From Ruegeria lacuscaerulensis (GTDB lineage Bacteria; Pseudomonadota; Alphaproteobacteria; Rhodobacterales; Rhodobacteraceae), in the NCBI RefSeq assembly GCF_013033355.1, contig NZ_WQDY01000002.1, positions 186,001 to 250,000 of the forward strand: a stretch of 64,000 nucleotides of DNA, in the 5' to 3' direction. The translations under genes and the position numbers were made by a program. Of the stretch, positions 56,041-64,000 are shown one piece after another. How positions within the stretch are numbered: position 1 is the first letter of the stretch; each line of letters begins with the position of its first letter. The notes under the pieces are model-generated. The model did no database searches and was not told where the DNA came from. It saw only the letters and a list, made by a program, of their open reading frames with translations.

Positions 56041-57069
56041 ATGACCGACACCCAGTTCACACCGCGCGTGTTTTCCGGCATCCAGCCGTCGGGGAACCTG
56101 CATCTTGGCAACTATCTGGGTGCGCTCAAGCGGTTCGTGGATATGCAGGGCGACGATTTTGAGACCATCTATTGCATGGTCGATCTGCACGCGATCACCG
56201 TCTGGCAGGACCCCGCCCGCCTACGCGAAAAGACCCGCGAGGTCTGCGCCGGTTTCATCGCCGCTGGTCTGGACCCGGAAAAATCCATCCTGTTCAACCA
56301 AAGCCAAGTGCCCGAGCACACGCAACTGGCCTGGATTTTCAATTGTATCGCCCGGATGGGCTGGATGCAGCGGATGACGCAGTTCAAGGACAAGGCGGGC
56401 AAAAATGCGCAGAATGCCTCACTGGGTCTGTTTGCCTACCCGGCGCTGATGGCGGCGGACATCCTAACCTACCACGCGACGCATGTGCCGGTGGGTGAGG
56501 ATCAGAAACAGCATCTGGAACTGACCCGCGACATTGCCATCAAGTTCAACCATGATTATGGCGTCGAGTTCTTCCCTGTGACCGAACCCGTCATCGGCGG
56601 CCCTGCCCCGCGCGTGATGAACCTGCGGGATGGGTCGCGCAAGATGTCGTCCTCGGACCCGTCGGATATGACGCGGATCAACATGACCGATGACGCCGAC
56701 ACGATTGCCAAGAAAATCCGCAAGGCCAAGACCGACCCCGATGCTCTGCCTTCGGATGTGGATGGCCTGTCCGAACGCCCTGAGGCGCGCAATCTGGTCA
56801 ATATCTACGCGGCGCTCAGCGATCAGACCGCCGAGCAGGTTCTGACCGAGGTTGGCGGCAAGCAGTTTGGCGAGTTCAAACCGATGCTGGCCGAACTGGC
56901 CGTGTCGAAACTGGCTCCGATTTCGGGAGAGATGGCCCGCCTGATGGGCGAAGAGACCGAGATTGACCGGATTCTGGCCAATGGGGCAGAAAAGGCGCGC
57001 GCTGTTGCCGCTCCGATCCTGCAACAAACTTACGAAATCGTGGGCATGGTTGGCGCAAAACAGGGCTGA
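56041..57069 (+). CDS. trpS: Tryptophan--tRNA ligase
   Basis: A 342-residue class I tryptophanyl-tRNA synthetase. HIGH-type motif: [16 protein letters not shown] near residue 13; KMSKS-type motif: [12 protein letters not shown] near residue 200. Its length is typical. GGGAG lies before the ATG, and a possible promoter TTGACG-N17-TAAGCG occurs at 55976-56004. Confidence 0.96.
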   Translation: MTDTQFTPRVFSGIQPSGNLHLGNYLGALKRFVDMQGDDFETIYCMVDLHAITVWQDPARLREKTREVCAGFIAAGLDPEKSILFNQSQVPEHTQLAWIFNCIARMGWMQRMTQFKDKAGKNAQNASLGLFAYPALMAADILTYHATHVPVGEDQKQHLELTRDIAIKFNHDYGVEFFPVTEPVIGGPAPRVMNLRDGSRKMSSSDPSDMTRINMTDDADTIAKKIRKAKTDPDALPSDVDGLSERPEARNLVNIYAALSDQTAEQVLTEVGGKQFGEFKPMLAELAVSKLAPISGEMARLMGEETEIDRILANGAEKARAVAAPILQQTYEIVGMVGAKQG

Positions 57070-57128
57070 TTGCTCTGGACGTTACCGCGGCGTCTTCCTA
57101 GGTTTGCCGCAAAGCTTGGGAGGGCGTG

Positions 57129-57992
57129 ATGGCAGTCGGCAAGAATATTCGCACCTATTTCGAAGGTCAGTGGCATGACGGTGATGCGCCCATCATGCGG
57201 GCAGCCGATCACGGCGCTTGGCTAGGGTCGTCCGTCTTCGATGGAGCCCGCTATTTCGACGGTCTGGTCCCCGATCTTGAGGCGCACTGTGCCCGCGTGA
57301 ACCGCTCGGCCGAGGCTTTGATGCTGACGCCGTTTGTGACCACCGAGCAGATGGTCGAGATCATCCGCGAAGGGCTGGAAAGTTATGCGCCCGACGCAGC
57401 GGTTTATATCCGTCCGATGTATTGGGGCATCGACGGCGACCGAACGGCAATCGTACCGCTGGAGAACAGTACGGGCTTCGCGATTTGCCTCGAAGAGATT
57501 CCAATGGCGCCCGAATCTGCGTCGGTGACACTGGGCTACACGCGCTTCCGTCGCCCGGTTCTTGAATCGGCGGTTGTGAACGCCAAGGCGGGCTGTCTCT
57601 ACCCCAACAATGCGCGGATGTTGCAAGAAGTTCGGTCCAACGGCTTCTCAAACGCCCTGGTCGCGGATGCGCTGGGACATGTGGCCGAAACCGCGACTGC
57701 GAACATTTTTTTGGTCCGGGATGGCGAGGTGTTCACCCCCACCCCCAATGGTACGTTTCTGGCCGGAATCACCCGCGCACGCCACATCGAAAACCTGCGT
57801 GCAGACGGTGTGACCGTGCACGAAGCGATCCTGAGTTTCGAGGATTTCCACAAAGCTGATGAGGTCTTCATGACCGGCAACATGAGCAAGATCACCCCGG
57901 TCACGGCGTTGCAGGATACGCAATATCAGGTCGGCCCCGTCGCCCGTCGCGCGCGCGAGTTGTATTGGGACTGGGCTGCCAGCACGCGATAG
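57129..57992 (+). CDS. ilvE: Branched-chain amino acid aminotransferase (class IV)
   Basis: A 287-residue fold-type IV PLP aminotransferase transferring amino groups in leucine, isoleucine and valine synthesis. The PLP lysine is in VVNAKAGCLYPNN, the pyridine-contact Glu in HVAETATANIFLV, and the phosphate site in LAGITRARHI. ATG at 57129 follows GGGAGG; a GTG one codon before is equally possible. D-amino-acid transaminase or ADC lyase are alternatives within the fold, but length and motifs favour BCAT. Confidence 0.88.
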   Translation: MAVGKNIRTYFEGQWHDGDAPIMRAADHGAWLGSSVFDGARYFDGLVPDLEAHCARVNRSAEALMLTPFVTTEQMVEIIREGLESYAPDAAVYIRPMYWGIDGDRTAIVPLENSTGFAICLEEIPMAPESASVTLGYTRFRRPVLESAVVNAKAGCLYPNNARMLQEVRSNGFSNALVADALGHVAETATANIFLVRDGEVFTPTPNGTFLAGITRARHIENLRADGVTVHEAILSFEDFHKADEVFMTGNMSKITPVTALQDTQYQVGPVARRARELYWDWAASTR

Positions 57993-58052
57993 GCTTCGGT
58001 TGCCAGCGCGCATTTGGTCGGGCATGATCGCCCGAAATGAATGAGGACACCC

Positions 58053-58508
58053 ATGCGTAAGTTCCTGGTGGTATTGGATGACAGCCGCGAATGCCTGAAC
58101 GCAATGCGTTTTGCAGCCATGCGCGCGGCCCATACGGGCGGCGGCGTGACGATCCTGTCGGTCATTCCCCCCGATGAGTTCAACCACTGGATCGGAGTGG
58201 CCGAGGTGATGCGCGAGGAATCGCGTGAACGCATCCACGCCCATTACGAAGTGTTCGCCAAATGGATGCGTGACAAGCAGGGCGTTGATCCGGAACTGGC
58301 CATCCGCGAGGGCGAGCCAGTGGCGCAAATCATCGAACACGTGCAATCCGATCCCGAGATCGGCGTGCTGGTACTGGGCGCGGGCGTCGAAAAGAAGGGC
58401 CCCGGTCCTCTGGTGACGCAACTGACCAAAAACTCCGGCAGTTTACCGATCCCGATCACCATCGTTCCCGGTGATCTGAGCAAGGAAAAACTGGAAGAAA
58501 TCACCTAG
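58053..58508 (+). CDS. Universal stress protein (UspA family)
   Basis: A 151-residue single-domain Usp with the N-terminal strand KFLVVLDDSRECLNAMRFA and a C-terminal GLVTQLTKNSGSLPIPITIV segment. The ATP-binding G-2x-G-9x-G-S/T motif is only partly matched (GAGVEKKGPGPLVTQL), so nucleotide binding is uncertain. GAGGACACCC precedes the ATG. Its stop is immediately followed by the next start, so the two are coupled. Confidence 0.88.
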   Translation: MRKFLVVLDDSRECLNAMRFAAMRAAHTGGGVTILSVIPPDEFNHWIGVAEVMREESRERIHAHYEVFAKWMRDKQGVDPELAIREGEPVAQIIEHVQSDPEIGVLVLGAGVEKKGPGPLVTQLTKNSGSLPIPITIVPGDLSKEKLEEIT

Positions 58509-59102
58509 ATGCCCCGCAGCATTCAGTTCTGGTTCGAGTTCGCCTCGACCTATTCCTACCTCAGCGCGATGCGGATCGAAGAGGCCGCCGCCCGGCACGG
58601 CGTGAGTGTCGATTGGCAGCCCTTCCTGCTGGGCCCGATCTTTTTTGCACAGGGCTGGACGGATTCGCCCTTCAACCTCTATCCAGCCAAAGGGCAGTAT
58701 ATGTGGCGCGATATGGAGCGTCTGACCGCCCACCGCGGCCTGCCGTTCCAGCGCCCCGATCCATTTCCGCAAAACGGCTTGAAGGCGGCCCGCCTGACGC
58801 TGGCCATCGAAGACCCGGCCCAAAAAGCCGCCTTTGTCCGCGCCGTCTATTCCGCTGAGTTTGCCCATGGCCAGAACATCGCTGATGACGCGGTTCTGGT
58901 TACTTGTCTGACCGCCGCCGGATTGCCCGAAGAGACGCTGAGCCGGACGCAAAACCCTCAGATCAAAGCTGCGTTGAAAAAACAATCCGAGATCGCGCAG
59001 GCCAAAGGACTGTTCGGTGCCCCCAGTTTTCTGGTCGGGGATGAACTGTTCTGGGGCGATGACCGGCTAGATGAGGCGATAAAGCTGGCGGCTGGAATTT
59101 AG
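58509..59102 (+). CDS. 2-hydroxychromene-2-carboxylate isomerase-like protein (DsbA fold)
   Basis: A 197-residue kappa-class GST/DsbA-fold protein. The N-terminal FWFEFASTYSYLSAMRIEE has Ser in place of the DsbA CxxC, as in HCCA isomerase and kappa GST, and GLFGAPSFLVG is the cis-Pro glutathione-binding loop. The family uses glutathione to isomerise aromatic intermediates, but no naphthalene genes are nearby, so the natural substrate is unknown. It starts directly after the Usp stop. Confidence 0.9.
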   Translation: MPRSIQFWFEFASTYSYLSAMRIEEAAARHGVSVDWQPFLLGPIFFAQGWTDSPFNLYPAKGQYMWRDMERLTAHRGLPFQRPDPFPQNGLKAARLTLAIEDPAQKAAFVRAVYSAEFAHGQNIADDAVLVTCLTAAGLPEETLSRTQNPQIKAALKKQSEIAQAKGLFGAPSFLVGDELFWGDDRLDEAIKLAAGI

Positions 59103-59171
59103 AATCGTTCCAAATCTTGACTTCCCGCGCGCGGACCCGCATATCAGAGGCAACTGAAACGGAGCCGCGCT

Positions 59172-59735
59172 ATGTTCATCCAGACCGAATCCACGCCGAA
59201 CCCTGCAACCCTGAAATTCCTGCCCGGTCAAACTGTGCTGGAGGCGGGCACCGCAGATTTTCCATCGGCAGAAGCGGCTGAGAAGTCACCTTTGGCCAAC
59301 CGGATTTTCACCGTCAACGGCGTAACCGGCGTCTTTTTTGGCAATGATTTTGTGACTGTCACCAAATCTGACGATGTTCAGTGGGACCACATCAAGCCCG
59401 CGATCCTTGGCGCAGTTATGGAGCATTACCAGTCGGGCCAGCCGGTCATGGCTGCTGACGCCACAACCGCATCTGGCCATGCCGAACACACCGGCGAAGA
59501 CGCGGAAGTCGTTAATCAGATCAAGGACCTTCTGGATAGCCGCGTGCGCCCTGCTGTGGCCCAAGATGGTGGCGATATCACCTTCCATGGTTTTGACCGC
59601 GGCGTTGTGTATCTGCACATGCAAGGGGCTTGCGCGAACTGTCCGTCCTCGACCTTGACACTGAAAATGGGGATCGAGAACCTGCTGCGTCACTACATCC
59701 CTGAAGTGACCGAGGTTCGCCCCGTTGCCGTCTGA
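59172..59735 (+). CDS. NifU-like iron-sulfur scaffold (Nfu)
   Basis: A 187-residue Nfu protein. Residues 1-90 are the Nfu N-terminal domain (MFIQTESTPNPATLKFLPG), and residues about 110-180 are the NifU C-terminal domain with the cluster-binding CANCPSST. It carries [4Fe-4S] clusters to target proteins. It overlaps tsaB by 11 bases; nfu-tsaB-rimI is a typical alphaproteobacterial order. Confidence 0.94.
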   Translation: MFIQTESTPNPATLKFLPGQTVLEAGTADFPSAEAAEKSPLANRIFTVNGVTGVFFGNDFVTVTKSDDVQWDHIKPAILGAVMEHYQSGQPVMAADATTASGHAEHTGEDAEVVNQIKDLLDSRVRPAVAQDGGDITFHGFDRGVVYLHMQGACANCPSSTLTLKMGIENLLRHYIPEVTEVRPVAV

Positions 59736-60312
59736 CCCGCTGATTCTGGCGTTTGATACATCGGCCGCGCATTGCGCGGCCGCTTTGTTACGCGGAGATC
59801 AGATCATTGCCGTTCGAGTCGACGCCATGACACGCGGTCAGGCAGAACACTTGATGCCCATGCTGGAAGATTTTCTGACACAGGCCGGATACACGTGGAA
59901 AGACCTTTCAGCCATCGGCGTTGGTATCGGGCCGGGCAATTTCACCGGCATCCGAATTTCGGTATCCGCTGCGCGTGGGCTGGCGTTGGGCCTTGGCGTT
60001 CCGGCCGTCGGCGTTTCGGGTTTTGAGGCGCTGGCGCAAGAAACTCAAGGCGCGTTACCGGCCATTCGCGCACCACGGGATCAAGTGTATATCTCACCCG
60101 AAGGTCAAGACCCGGCCTTGATCCCGCTTGAACAGGCAGAATCACTAGGTCCACTGGCTTTCAACGATGACCCCGAAGTACAGGTTCGCGGGATCGCAAA
60201 TGTGGCTTCTCAGAAGTGGCAAACCACAAACAGCGCGCCTGCGCCGCTTTACATCCGCGCGGCAGATGCGGCCCCGTCCAAAGACTCGCCACCGGTTTTG
60301 TTGGACGGATGA
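59725..60312 (+). CDS. tsaB: tRNA threonylcarbamoyladenosine synthesis protein TsaB
   Basis: A 195-residue TsaB, the partner that binds TsaD for t6A37 modification of tRNA. The ASKHA N-terminal motif ILAFDTSAAHCAAALL and the GVGIGPGNFTGIRISVSAARG motif are diagnostic. The likely start is TTG at 59725 inside nfu; there is no ATG before the first strand. It overlaps rimI by four bases. Confidence 0.93.
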   Translation: MPSDPLILAFDTSAAHCAAALLRGDQIIAVRVDAMTRGQAEHLMPMLEDFLTQAGYTWKDLSAIGVGIGPGNFTGIRISVSAARGLALGLGVPAVGVSGFEALAQETQGALPAIRAPRDQVYISPEGQDPALIPLEQAESLGPLAFNDDPEVQVRGIANVASQKWQTTNSAPAPLYIRAADAAPSKDSPPVLLDG

Positions 60313-60722
60313 CTCCGCAAGCCCTTGCCAAAACCCATTCTGCGGCTTTTACACAATCCCGCCCGTGGTCCGAGGCAGAATTCGCGGATTTACTGCAGAA
60401 TCGTTTTACTCACGTAGTCGGAATCGCGACGTCCTTTGCTTTGTTTCAGGTAATCGCCGACGAAGCGGAACTGCTGACAATAGCGACGCATCCTGACCTG
60501 CAGCGTCAGGGGCTCGCAAGAATCCGTATGGCCGAGTGGCATGCAAAGGCCCAAAGATTGGGCGCGACGCGCGCCTTTCTGGATGTGGCGCAGGACAATC
60601 TTCCGGCGCTGTCCTTGTACCATAGCTGCGGCTACCGCCCCTGTGGATTACGCAAATCGTACTATGTGCGCGAAAACAATCAGAAAATTGACGCTCTCGT
60701 GATGGAATGTGACTTGACCTGA
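60309..60722 (+). CDS. rimI: Ribosomal-protein-alanine N-acetyltransferase
   Basis: A 137-residue GNAT acetyltransferase acting on the N-terminus of ribosomal protein S18 in E. coli. Motif A is ELLTIATHPDLQRQGLARI (a slightly altered QxxGxG/A loop), and LDVAQDNLPALSLYHSCGY is the typical RimI motif B. It overlaps tsaB, and the pair rimI-tsaB is widespread. Confidence 0.9.
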   Translation: MTPQALAKTHSAAFTQSRPWSEAEFADLLQNRFTHVVGIATSFALFQVIADEAELLTIATHPDLQRQGLARIRMAEWHAKAQRLGATRAFLDVAQDNLPALSLYHSCGYRPCGLRKSYYVRENNQKIDALVMECDLT

Positions 60723-60741
60723 ATAGTCGTCGAATTTTTTC

Positions 60742-60757
60742 TCGACCAAATGGTCAA
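60742..60757. promoter_or_regulatory. RutR-like operator before the nucleoside transporter operon
   Basis: TCGACCAAATGGTCAA matches the RutR consensus TTGACCA-NN-TGGTCAA at 13 of 14 fixed positions. It lies just upstream of a possible -35 box. RutR is a TetR-family pyrimidine sensor. No rutR-like gene is in the window. Confidence 0.6.
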
Positions 60758-60764
60758 AAATCAG

Positions 60765-60794
60765 TTGACCCCGGCTGTTGCAAACGGCCTTAAT
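60765..60794 (+). promoter_or_regulatory. Possible promoter of the BMP transporter operon
   Basis: TTGACC (60765-60770), 18 bases, CTTAAT (60789-60794). The -35 is good and the -10 matches at four of six. The RutR-like box ends eight bases before it, and the predicted 5' leader is about 80 bases. Confidence 0.4.
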
Positions 60795-60880
60795 TCCCGC
60801 CATCACAACAGATATGCTCGCTCTTAGTGGGTGAACGGGGCTATCTTGGCTCCGACCGACAATAACAACGGGAGTAACAA

Positions 60881-61879
60881 ATGACCCTGATGAAATCCTT
60901 GATGGGCGCCGCCGCAGCCGTCGCACTGACCGCAGGTGCGGCCTTGGCTGAACCGGCCCTGATCTTTGACCTGGGTGGTAAGTTTGACAAGTCATTCAAC
61001 GAGGCCGCCCATAATGGCGCGCAGCGTTGGGCCGATGAAACCGGTGGCAGCTATCGCGAAATCGAACTGCAATCCGAAGCCCAGCGCGAGCAGGCTTTGC
61101 GTCGCTTTGCCGAGGCTGGTCTGAACCCGATCATCACCATGGGTTTCGCCATGGCCGATCCGCTGTCGGCAGTTGCGGGCGACTACCCCGACACCAAATT
61201 TGTCGCGGTTGACGTGAACTGGCTGGACGCTCCGAACATCCGTCAGATCGGCTTTGCCGAGCATGAAGGTTCGTATCTGGTTGGTATGATGGCGGCAATG
61301 GCGTCTGAATCTGGCACCGTTGGCTTCATTGGCGGCATGGACATCCCGCTGATCCGTCACTTTGGCTGTGGTTATGCCCAGGGCGCAAAAGCTGTGAACC
61401 CCGATATCGAAGTTGTTGCCAACATGACCGGCACCACTCCGGCTGCATGGAACGACCCGGTGAAAGGGTCCGAGCTGACCAAAGCGCAGATCAGCCAAGG
61501 TGCTGACGTGATATATGCAGCCGCAGGCGGCACCGGCGTGGGTGTTCTGCAAACCGCTGCCGACGAAGGCATCCTGTCGATCGGCGTGGACAGCAACCAG
61601 AACCACCTGCATCCGGGCAAAGTTCTGACTTCGATGCTGAAACGCGTGGACGTTGCCGTTTATGACGCGATGAAAGCGGGTGAGAACCTTGAAACCGGCG
61701 TCTTCGCCATGGGTCTGGCCGAAGAAGGCGTGGGCGTTGCCATGGACGACAACAACGCGTCGCTGGTCTCGGACGAGATGAAAGGCGCGGTCGACAAGGC
61801 GCGTCAGGACATCATTGACGGCAATGTTACGGTGACCAGCTACTACGAGAACGACAGCTGCCCCGCACTGCAGTTTTGA
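60881..61879 (+). CDS. BMP-family ABC transporter substrate-binding protein (nucleoside type)
   Basis: A 332-residue periplasmic binding protein with a Sec signal (ending ALA, residue 23). The BMP/PnrA domain begins ALIFDLGGKFDKSFNEAAHN, and GTVGFIGGMDIPLIRHFGCG is a conserved core motif. The mature N-terminus has no lipobox Cys, unlike spirochaete PnrA. Relatives bind purine or other nucleosides. GGGAG lies before the ATG. It is followed by the ATPase and permease of the same transporter, separated by a stable hairpin. Confidence 0.9.
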   Translation: MTLMKSLMGAAAAVALTAGAALAEPALIFDLGGKFDKSFNEAAHNGAQRWADETGGSYREIELQSEAQREQALRRFAEAGLNPIITMGFAMADPLSAVAGDYPDTKFVAVDVNWLDAPNIRQIGFAEHEGSYLVGMMAAMASESGTVGFIGGMDIPLIRHFGCGYAQGAKAVNPDIEVVANMTGTTPAAWNDPVKGSELTKAQISQGADVIYAAAGGTGVGVLQTAADEGILSIGVDSNQNHLHPGKVLTSMLKRVDVAVYDAMKAGENLETGVFAMGLAEEGVGVAMDDNNASLVSDEMKGAVDKARQDIIDGNVTVTSYYENDSCPALQF

Positions 61880-61886
61880 TATCGCG

Positions 61887-61912
61887 CGGGCGGGGGTTTT
61901 AGCCTCCGCCCG
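61887..61912 (+). other. Intercistronic hairpin after the substrate-binding gene
   Basis: CGGGCGGGGG (61887-61896) pairs with CCTCCGCCCG (61903-61912): ten pairs including one G-U, loop of six, no T-run. Such hairpins commonly protect the upstream mRNA and raise the amount of binding protein relative to the membrane parts. Confidence 0.6.
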
Positions 61913-61965
61913 GCCTCCACTCTGCCGCGTGCCATGCGGCCCTTTCGGCAATCTGAGGACAAGAC

Positions 61966-63495
61966 ATGACCGTCCCCGCCATTGAGCTCAAAGGGATTTC
62001 CAAAGCCTTTGGGCCGGTTCAGGCCAACAAAGACATTTCCATCAGCGTCGCCCCCGGATCGATCCATGGGATCATCGGTGAAAACGGTGCGGGCAAATCC
62101 ACGCTGATGAGTATCCTCTACGGCTTTTACAAGGCCGATAAGGGCGAGATTTGGATCAACGGTGACAAGACCGAAATTCCCGACAGTCAGGCTGCGATTG
62201 CGGCAGGTATTGGGATGGTGTTCCAGCATTTCAAGCTGGTGGAAAACTTTACCGTTCTGGAAAACATCGTTCTGGGTGCCGAGGACGGAGGGCTGCTTGC
62301 CCCCTCGCTGTCCAAAGCGCGTAAAGAACTGAAAGCGCTGGAAGAAGAATACGAGCTGTTCGTCGACCCTGACAAACGTATCGACGAAATAGGCGTGGGC
62401 ATGCAGCAGCGTGTCGAAATCCTCAAAGCCCTGTATCGCAAGGCCGAGATCCTGATTCTGGACGAACCCACCGGGGTTCTGACCCCGGCCGAGGCCGATC
62501 AGCTGTTCCGCATCCTCGACCGGCTGCGGTCCGAGGGCAAGACGATCATCGTGATCACCCACAAGCTGCGCGAGATCATGGAAAACACCGACACCGTCTC
62601 GGTCATGCGGCGTGGTGAGATGACGGCCACAGTCAAAACCGCCGATACCAACCCGCAGGAACTGGCCGAGCTTATGGTTGGGCGCAAAGTGCTGTTGCAG
62701 GTGGATAAACTGCCCGCAAAACCCGGCCAGCCCGTGCTTGAGATTGAAAATCTGAGTGTCACCGATGGTGCGGGTGTTGAGCGGGTCAAAGGCATCGACC
62801 TGACCGTCCGCGCGGGTGAAATCGTGGGCATCGCTGGCGTCGCCGGTAATGGCCAGTCTGAACTGCTTGAGGTTCTGGGCGGGATGCGTCCGGGCCAAGG
62901 CACGATCCGCCTGAACGGCGCATCATTGGCGCTGAGCGGGGCGGGCTCGGATGGTCAAACCCGCCGTGCGCAGGGCATTGCGCATGTACCCGAGGACCGC
63001 CAGCGCGAAGGTCTGATCATGGAGTTTCACGCGTGGGAGAACGTGGCCTTCGGCTATCACCGCGACCCGGCCTACAAGCGGGGGCTGTTCATGGACAACG
63101 CAGCCCTACGCGCTGATACAGAGGCCAAGATGGAAAAGTTCGACGTCCGCCCGCCCGATGGCTGGCTGGCGGCCAAGAACTTCTCGGGCGGAAACCAACA
63201 AAAAATTGTCGTCGCGCGCGAGATCGAGCGGAACCCCGATCTGTTGCTGGTTGGTCAGCCAACACGCGGCGTGGATATTGGTGCGATCGAGTTCATTCAC
63301 AAACAGATCGTTGCTCTGCGCGATCAGGGCAAGGCGATCTTGCTGGTTTCGGTCGAGCTGGAAGAGATCTTCTCGCTGTCCGACCGGATTGCGGTGATGT
63401 TTGACGGACATATCATGGGCGAACGCCTGCCCCATGAGACGGATGAAAAAGAGCTGGGCCTGCTGATGGCCGGTGTTGCGGGAAAGGCCGCGTGA
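61966..63495 (+). CDS. Nucleoside ABC transporter ATP-binding protein (double NBD)
   Basis: A 509-residue ATPase with two ABC domains like those of ribose and nucleoside importers. NBD1: Walker A GIIGENGAGKST, signature-like IGVGMQQRVEIL, Walker B LILDEPTGVLT. NBD2: degenerate Walker A GVAGNGQSEL, signature FSGGNQQKIVV and Walker B LLLVGQPTRGVD, where Gln replaces the catalytic Glu. The second site is thus likely inactive, as usual in this family. GAGG precedes the ATG. Confidence 0.93.
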   Translation: MTVPAIELKGISKAFGPVQANKDISISVAPGSIHGIIGENGAGKSTLMSILYGFYKADKGEIWINGDKTEIPDSQAAIAAGIGMVFQHFKLVENFTVLENIVLGAEDGGLLAPSLSKARKELKALEEEYELFVDPDKRIDEIGVGMQQRVEILKALYRKAEILILDEPTGVLTPAEADQLFRILDRLRSEGKTIIVITHKLREIMENTDTVSVMRRGEMTATVKTADTNPQELAELMVGRKVLLQVDKLPAKPGQPVLEIENLSVTDGAGVERVKGIDLTVRAGEIVGIAGVAGNGQSELLEVLGGMRPGQGTIRLNGASLALSGAGSDGQTRRAQGIAHVPEDRQREGLIMEFHAWENVAFGYHRDPAYKRGLFMDNAALRADTEAKMEKFDVRPPDGWLAAKNFSGGNQQKIVVAREIERNPDLLLVGQPTRGVDIGAIEFIHKQIVALRDQGKAILLVSVELEEIFSLSDRIAVMFDGHIMGERLPHETDEKELGLLMAGVAGKAA

Positions 63496-63498
63496 AGC

Positions 63499-64000
63499 AT
63501 GGATAAAATGCCCAAATGGGCCGATGTCGTTCTGATTCCGCTGATCAGTCTGGTATTGGCCGCAATCCTCTCGGCGCTGGTGATCCTCGCCATAGGTGAA
63601 AACCCCATCGAGGCCGTGAACCTGATGGTCACCGGCGCGCTGGGGTCGACCTATGGCTGGGGCTATACGCTGTATTACGCGACCAACTTCATGTTCACCG
63701 GTCTGGCCGTAGCCGTGGCATTTCACGCGCGTCTGTTTAACATCGGCGGCGAAGGTCAGGCCATGCTGGGCGGTCTGGGCGTTGCCATGGTGTGCCTCTA
63801 TATCGACTGGCCACACTGGAGCATTGCCCTGCTGGCCGCCTGTGTCGGATCGGCCCTGTTCGGTGCCATGTGGGCGGCAATCCCCGCCTACCTGCAAGCC
63901 AAGCGCGGCAGCCACATCGTAATCACCACGATCATGTTCAACTTCATCGCGGCAGCCTTCCTGAACTATATGCTGGTCAACGTGATGCGCCCGCAGGGCT
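63499..64000 (+). CDS. Nucleoside ABC transporter permease, C-terminus cut by window edge
   Basis: The first 167 codons of a BPD_transp_2-type permease starting MDKMPKWADVVLIPL, with several hydrophobic helices and the motif FNIGGEGQAMLGGLG near residue 80, typical of YufP/NupP-like permeases. It starts four bases after the ATPase stop. A second permease gene is expected just outside the window. Confidence 0.9.
   Translation, partial: MDKMPKWADVVLIPLISLVLAAILSALVILAIGENPIEAVNLMVTGALGSTYGWGYTLYYATNFMFTGLAVAVAFHARLFNIGGEGQAMLGGLGVAMVCLYIDWPHWSIALLAACVGSALFGAMWAAIPAYLQAKRGSHIVITTIMFNFIAAAFLNYMLVNVMRPQG

Noticed and set aside
60729..60746. Hairpin GTCGA...TCGAC after rimI as a terminator
   Set aside because: The T-run is inside the loop, not after the stem, and the right arm is part of the RutR-like box.
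60992..63915. Several long minus-strand frames opposite the nucleoside transporter genes
   Set aside because: They lie opposite intact binding-protein, ATPase and permease genes and show His/Gln-rich shadow composition.

Overview
The window is about 62 complete genes plus two partial genes at the edges. It reads as a chromosomal segment of a marine Rhodobacteraceae (Roseobacter-group) alphaproteobacterium. This rests on moderately high GC, dense short-gap operons, a class I (archaeal-type) lysyl-tRNA synthetase, an RpoHII-type heat-shock sigma factor, CobP, a membrane-anchored MoeB/HesA protein and neighbour orders such as glnD-murJ-trpS and mreBCD-mrdA-rodA. The genus cannot be fixed from sequence alone. 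No rRNA, tRNA, CRISPR array, insertion sequence or integrase was seen, and no gap between genes exceeds 300 bases.

Layout. 1-2.5 kb: a beta-helix (pectate-lyase-fold) protein running off the left edge, and a small exported DUF4864 protein. 2.5-11.8 kb: lysK, phhA with a divergent Lrp/AsnC regulator, a TerB-like protein, a Tat-exported DacB, nadD, a MOSC protein, ettA with an overlapping sulfotransferase-like gene, and a cold-shock gene with a strong terminator. 11.9-17.5 kb: an L,D-transpeptidase, the esterase/ybbA/ybbP trio, and an NsrR-like regulator with a matching operator beside a gamma-glutamylcyclotransferase. 17.5-26 kb: gltX, an exported metallo-beta-lactamase-fold protein, a FAD oxidoreductase, nadE, an 18-repeat MORN protein and a short-chain dehydrogenase. 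26-30.5 kb: leuA preceded by a leucine-rich leader peptide and competing hairpins, an adenylate cyclase/TPR protein, and rlmJ.

30.7-36.3 kb is the cell-elongation operon mreB-mreC-mreD-mrdA-rodA. 36.3-43.8 kb holds ghrA, an M3 peptidase, coaBC-dut-moeB, and rpoH-chaN. 43.9-50.9 kb holds cobP and a phosphatase (cobalamin), a glutathione-transferase relative with a Cys-rich tail, comM, gshB, yraN, rsmI and an LpoA-like lipoprotein. 50.9-60.7 kb holds glnD-murJ, a rhomboid-like protein lacking its catalytic residues, trpS, a branched-chain aminotransferase, a universal stress protein, a DsbA-fold isomerase, nfu, tsaB and rimI. The right end is a BMP-type nucleoside ABC transporter (substrate-binding protein, ATPase, partial permease) behind a RutR-like operator.

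The window is mostly core genome and I do not see a clearly new multi-gene system. The best leads are regulatory: the apparent leucine attenuator of leuA, the RutR-like box before the nucleoside transporter, the NsrR-like box, an RpoE-type promoter before rpoH, and a CtrA-like box before comM. The best protein leads are the pseudo-rhomboid, the signal-less beta-helix protein and the MORN protein. All functional calls come from reading motifs and remembered families; no database search was run.
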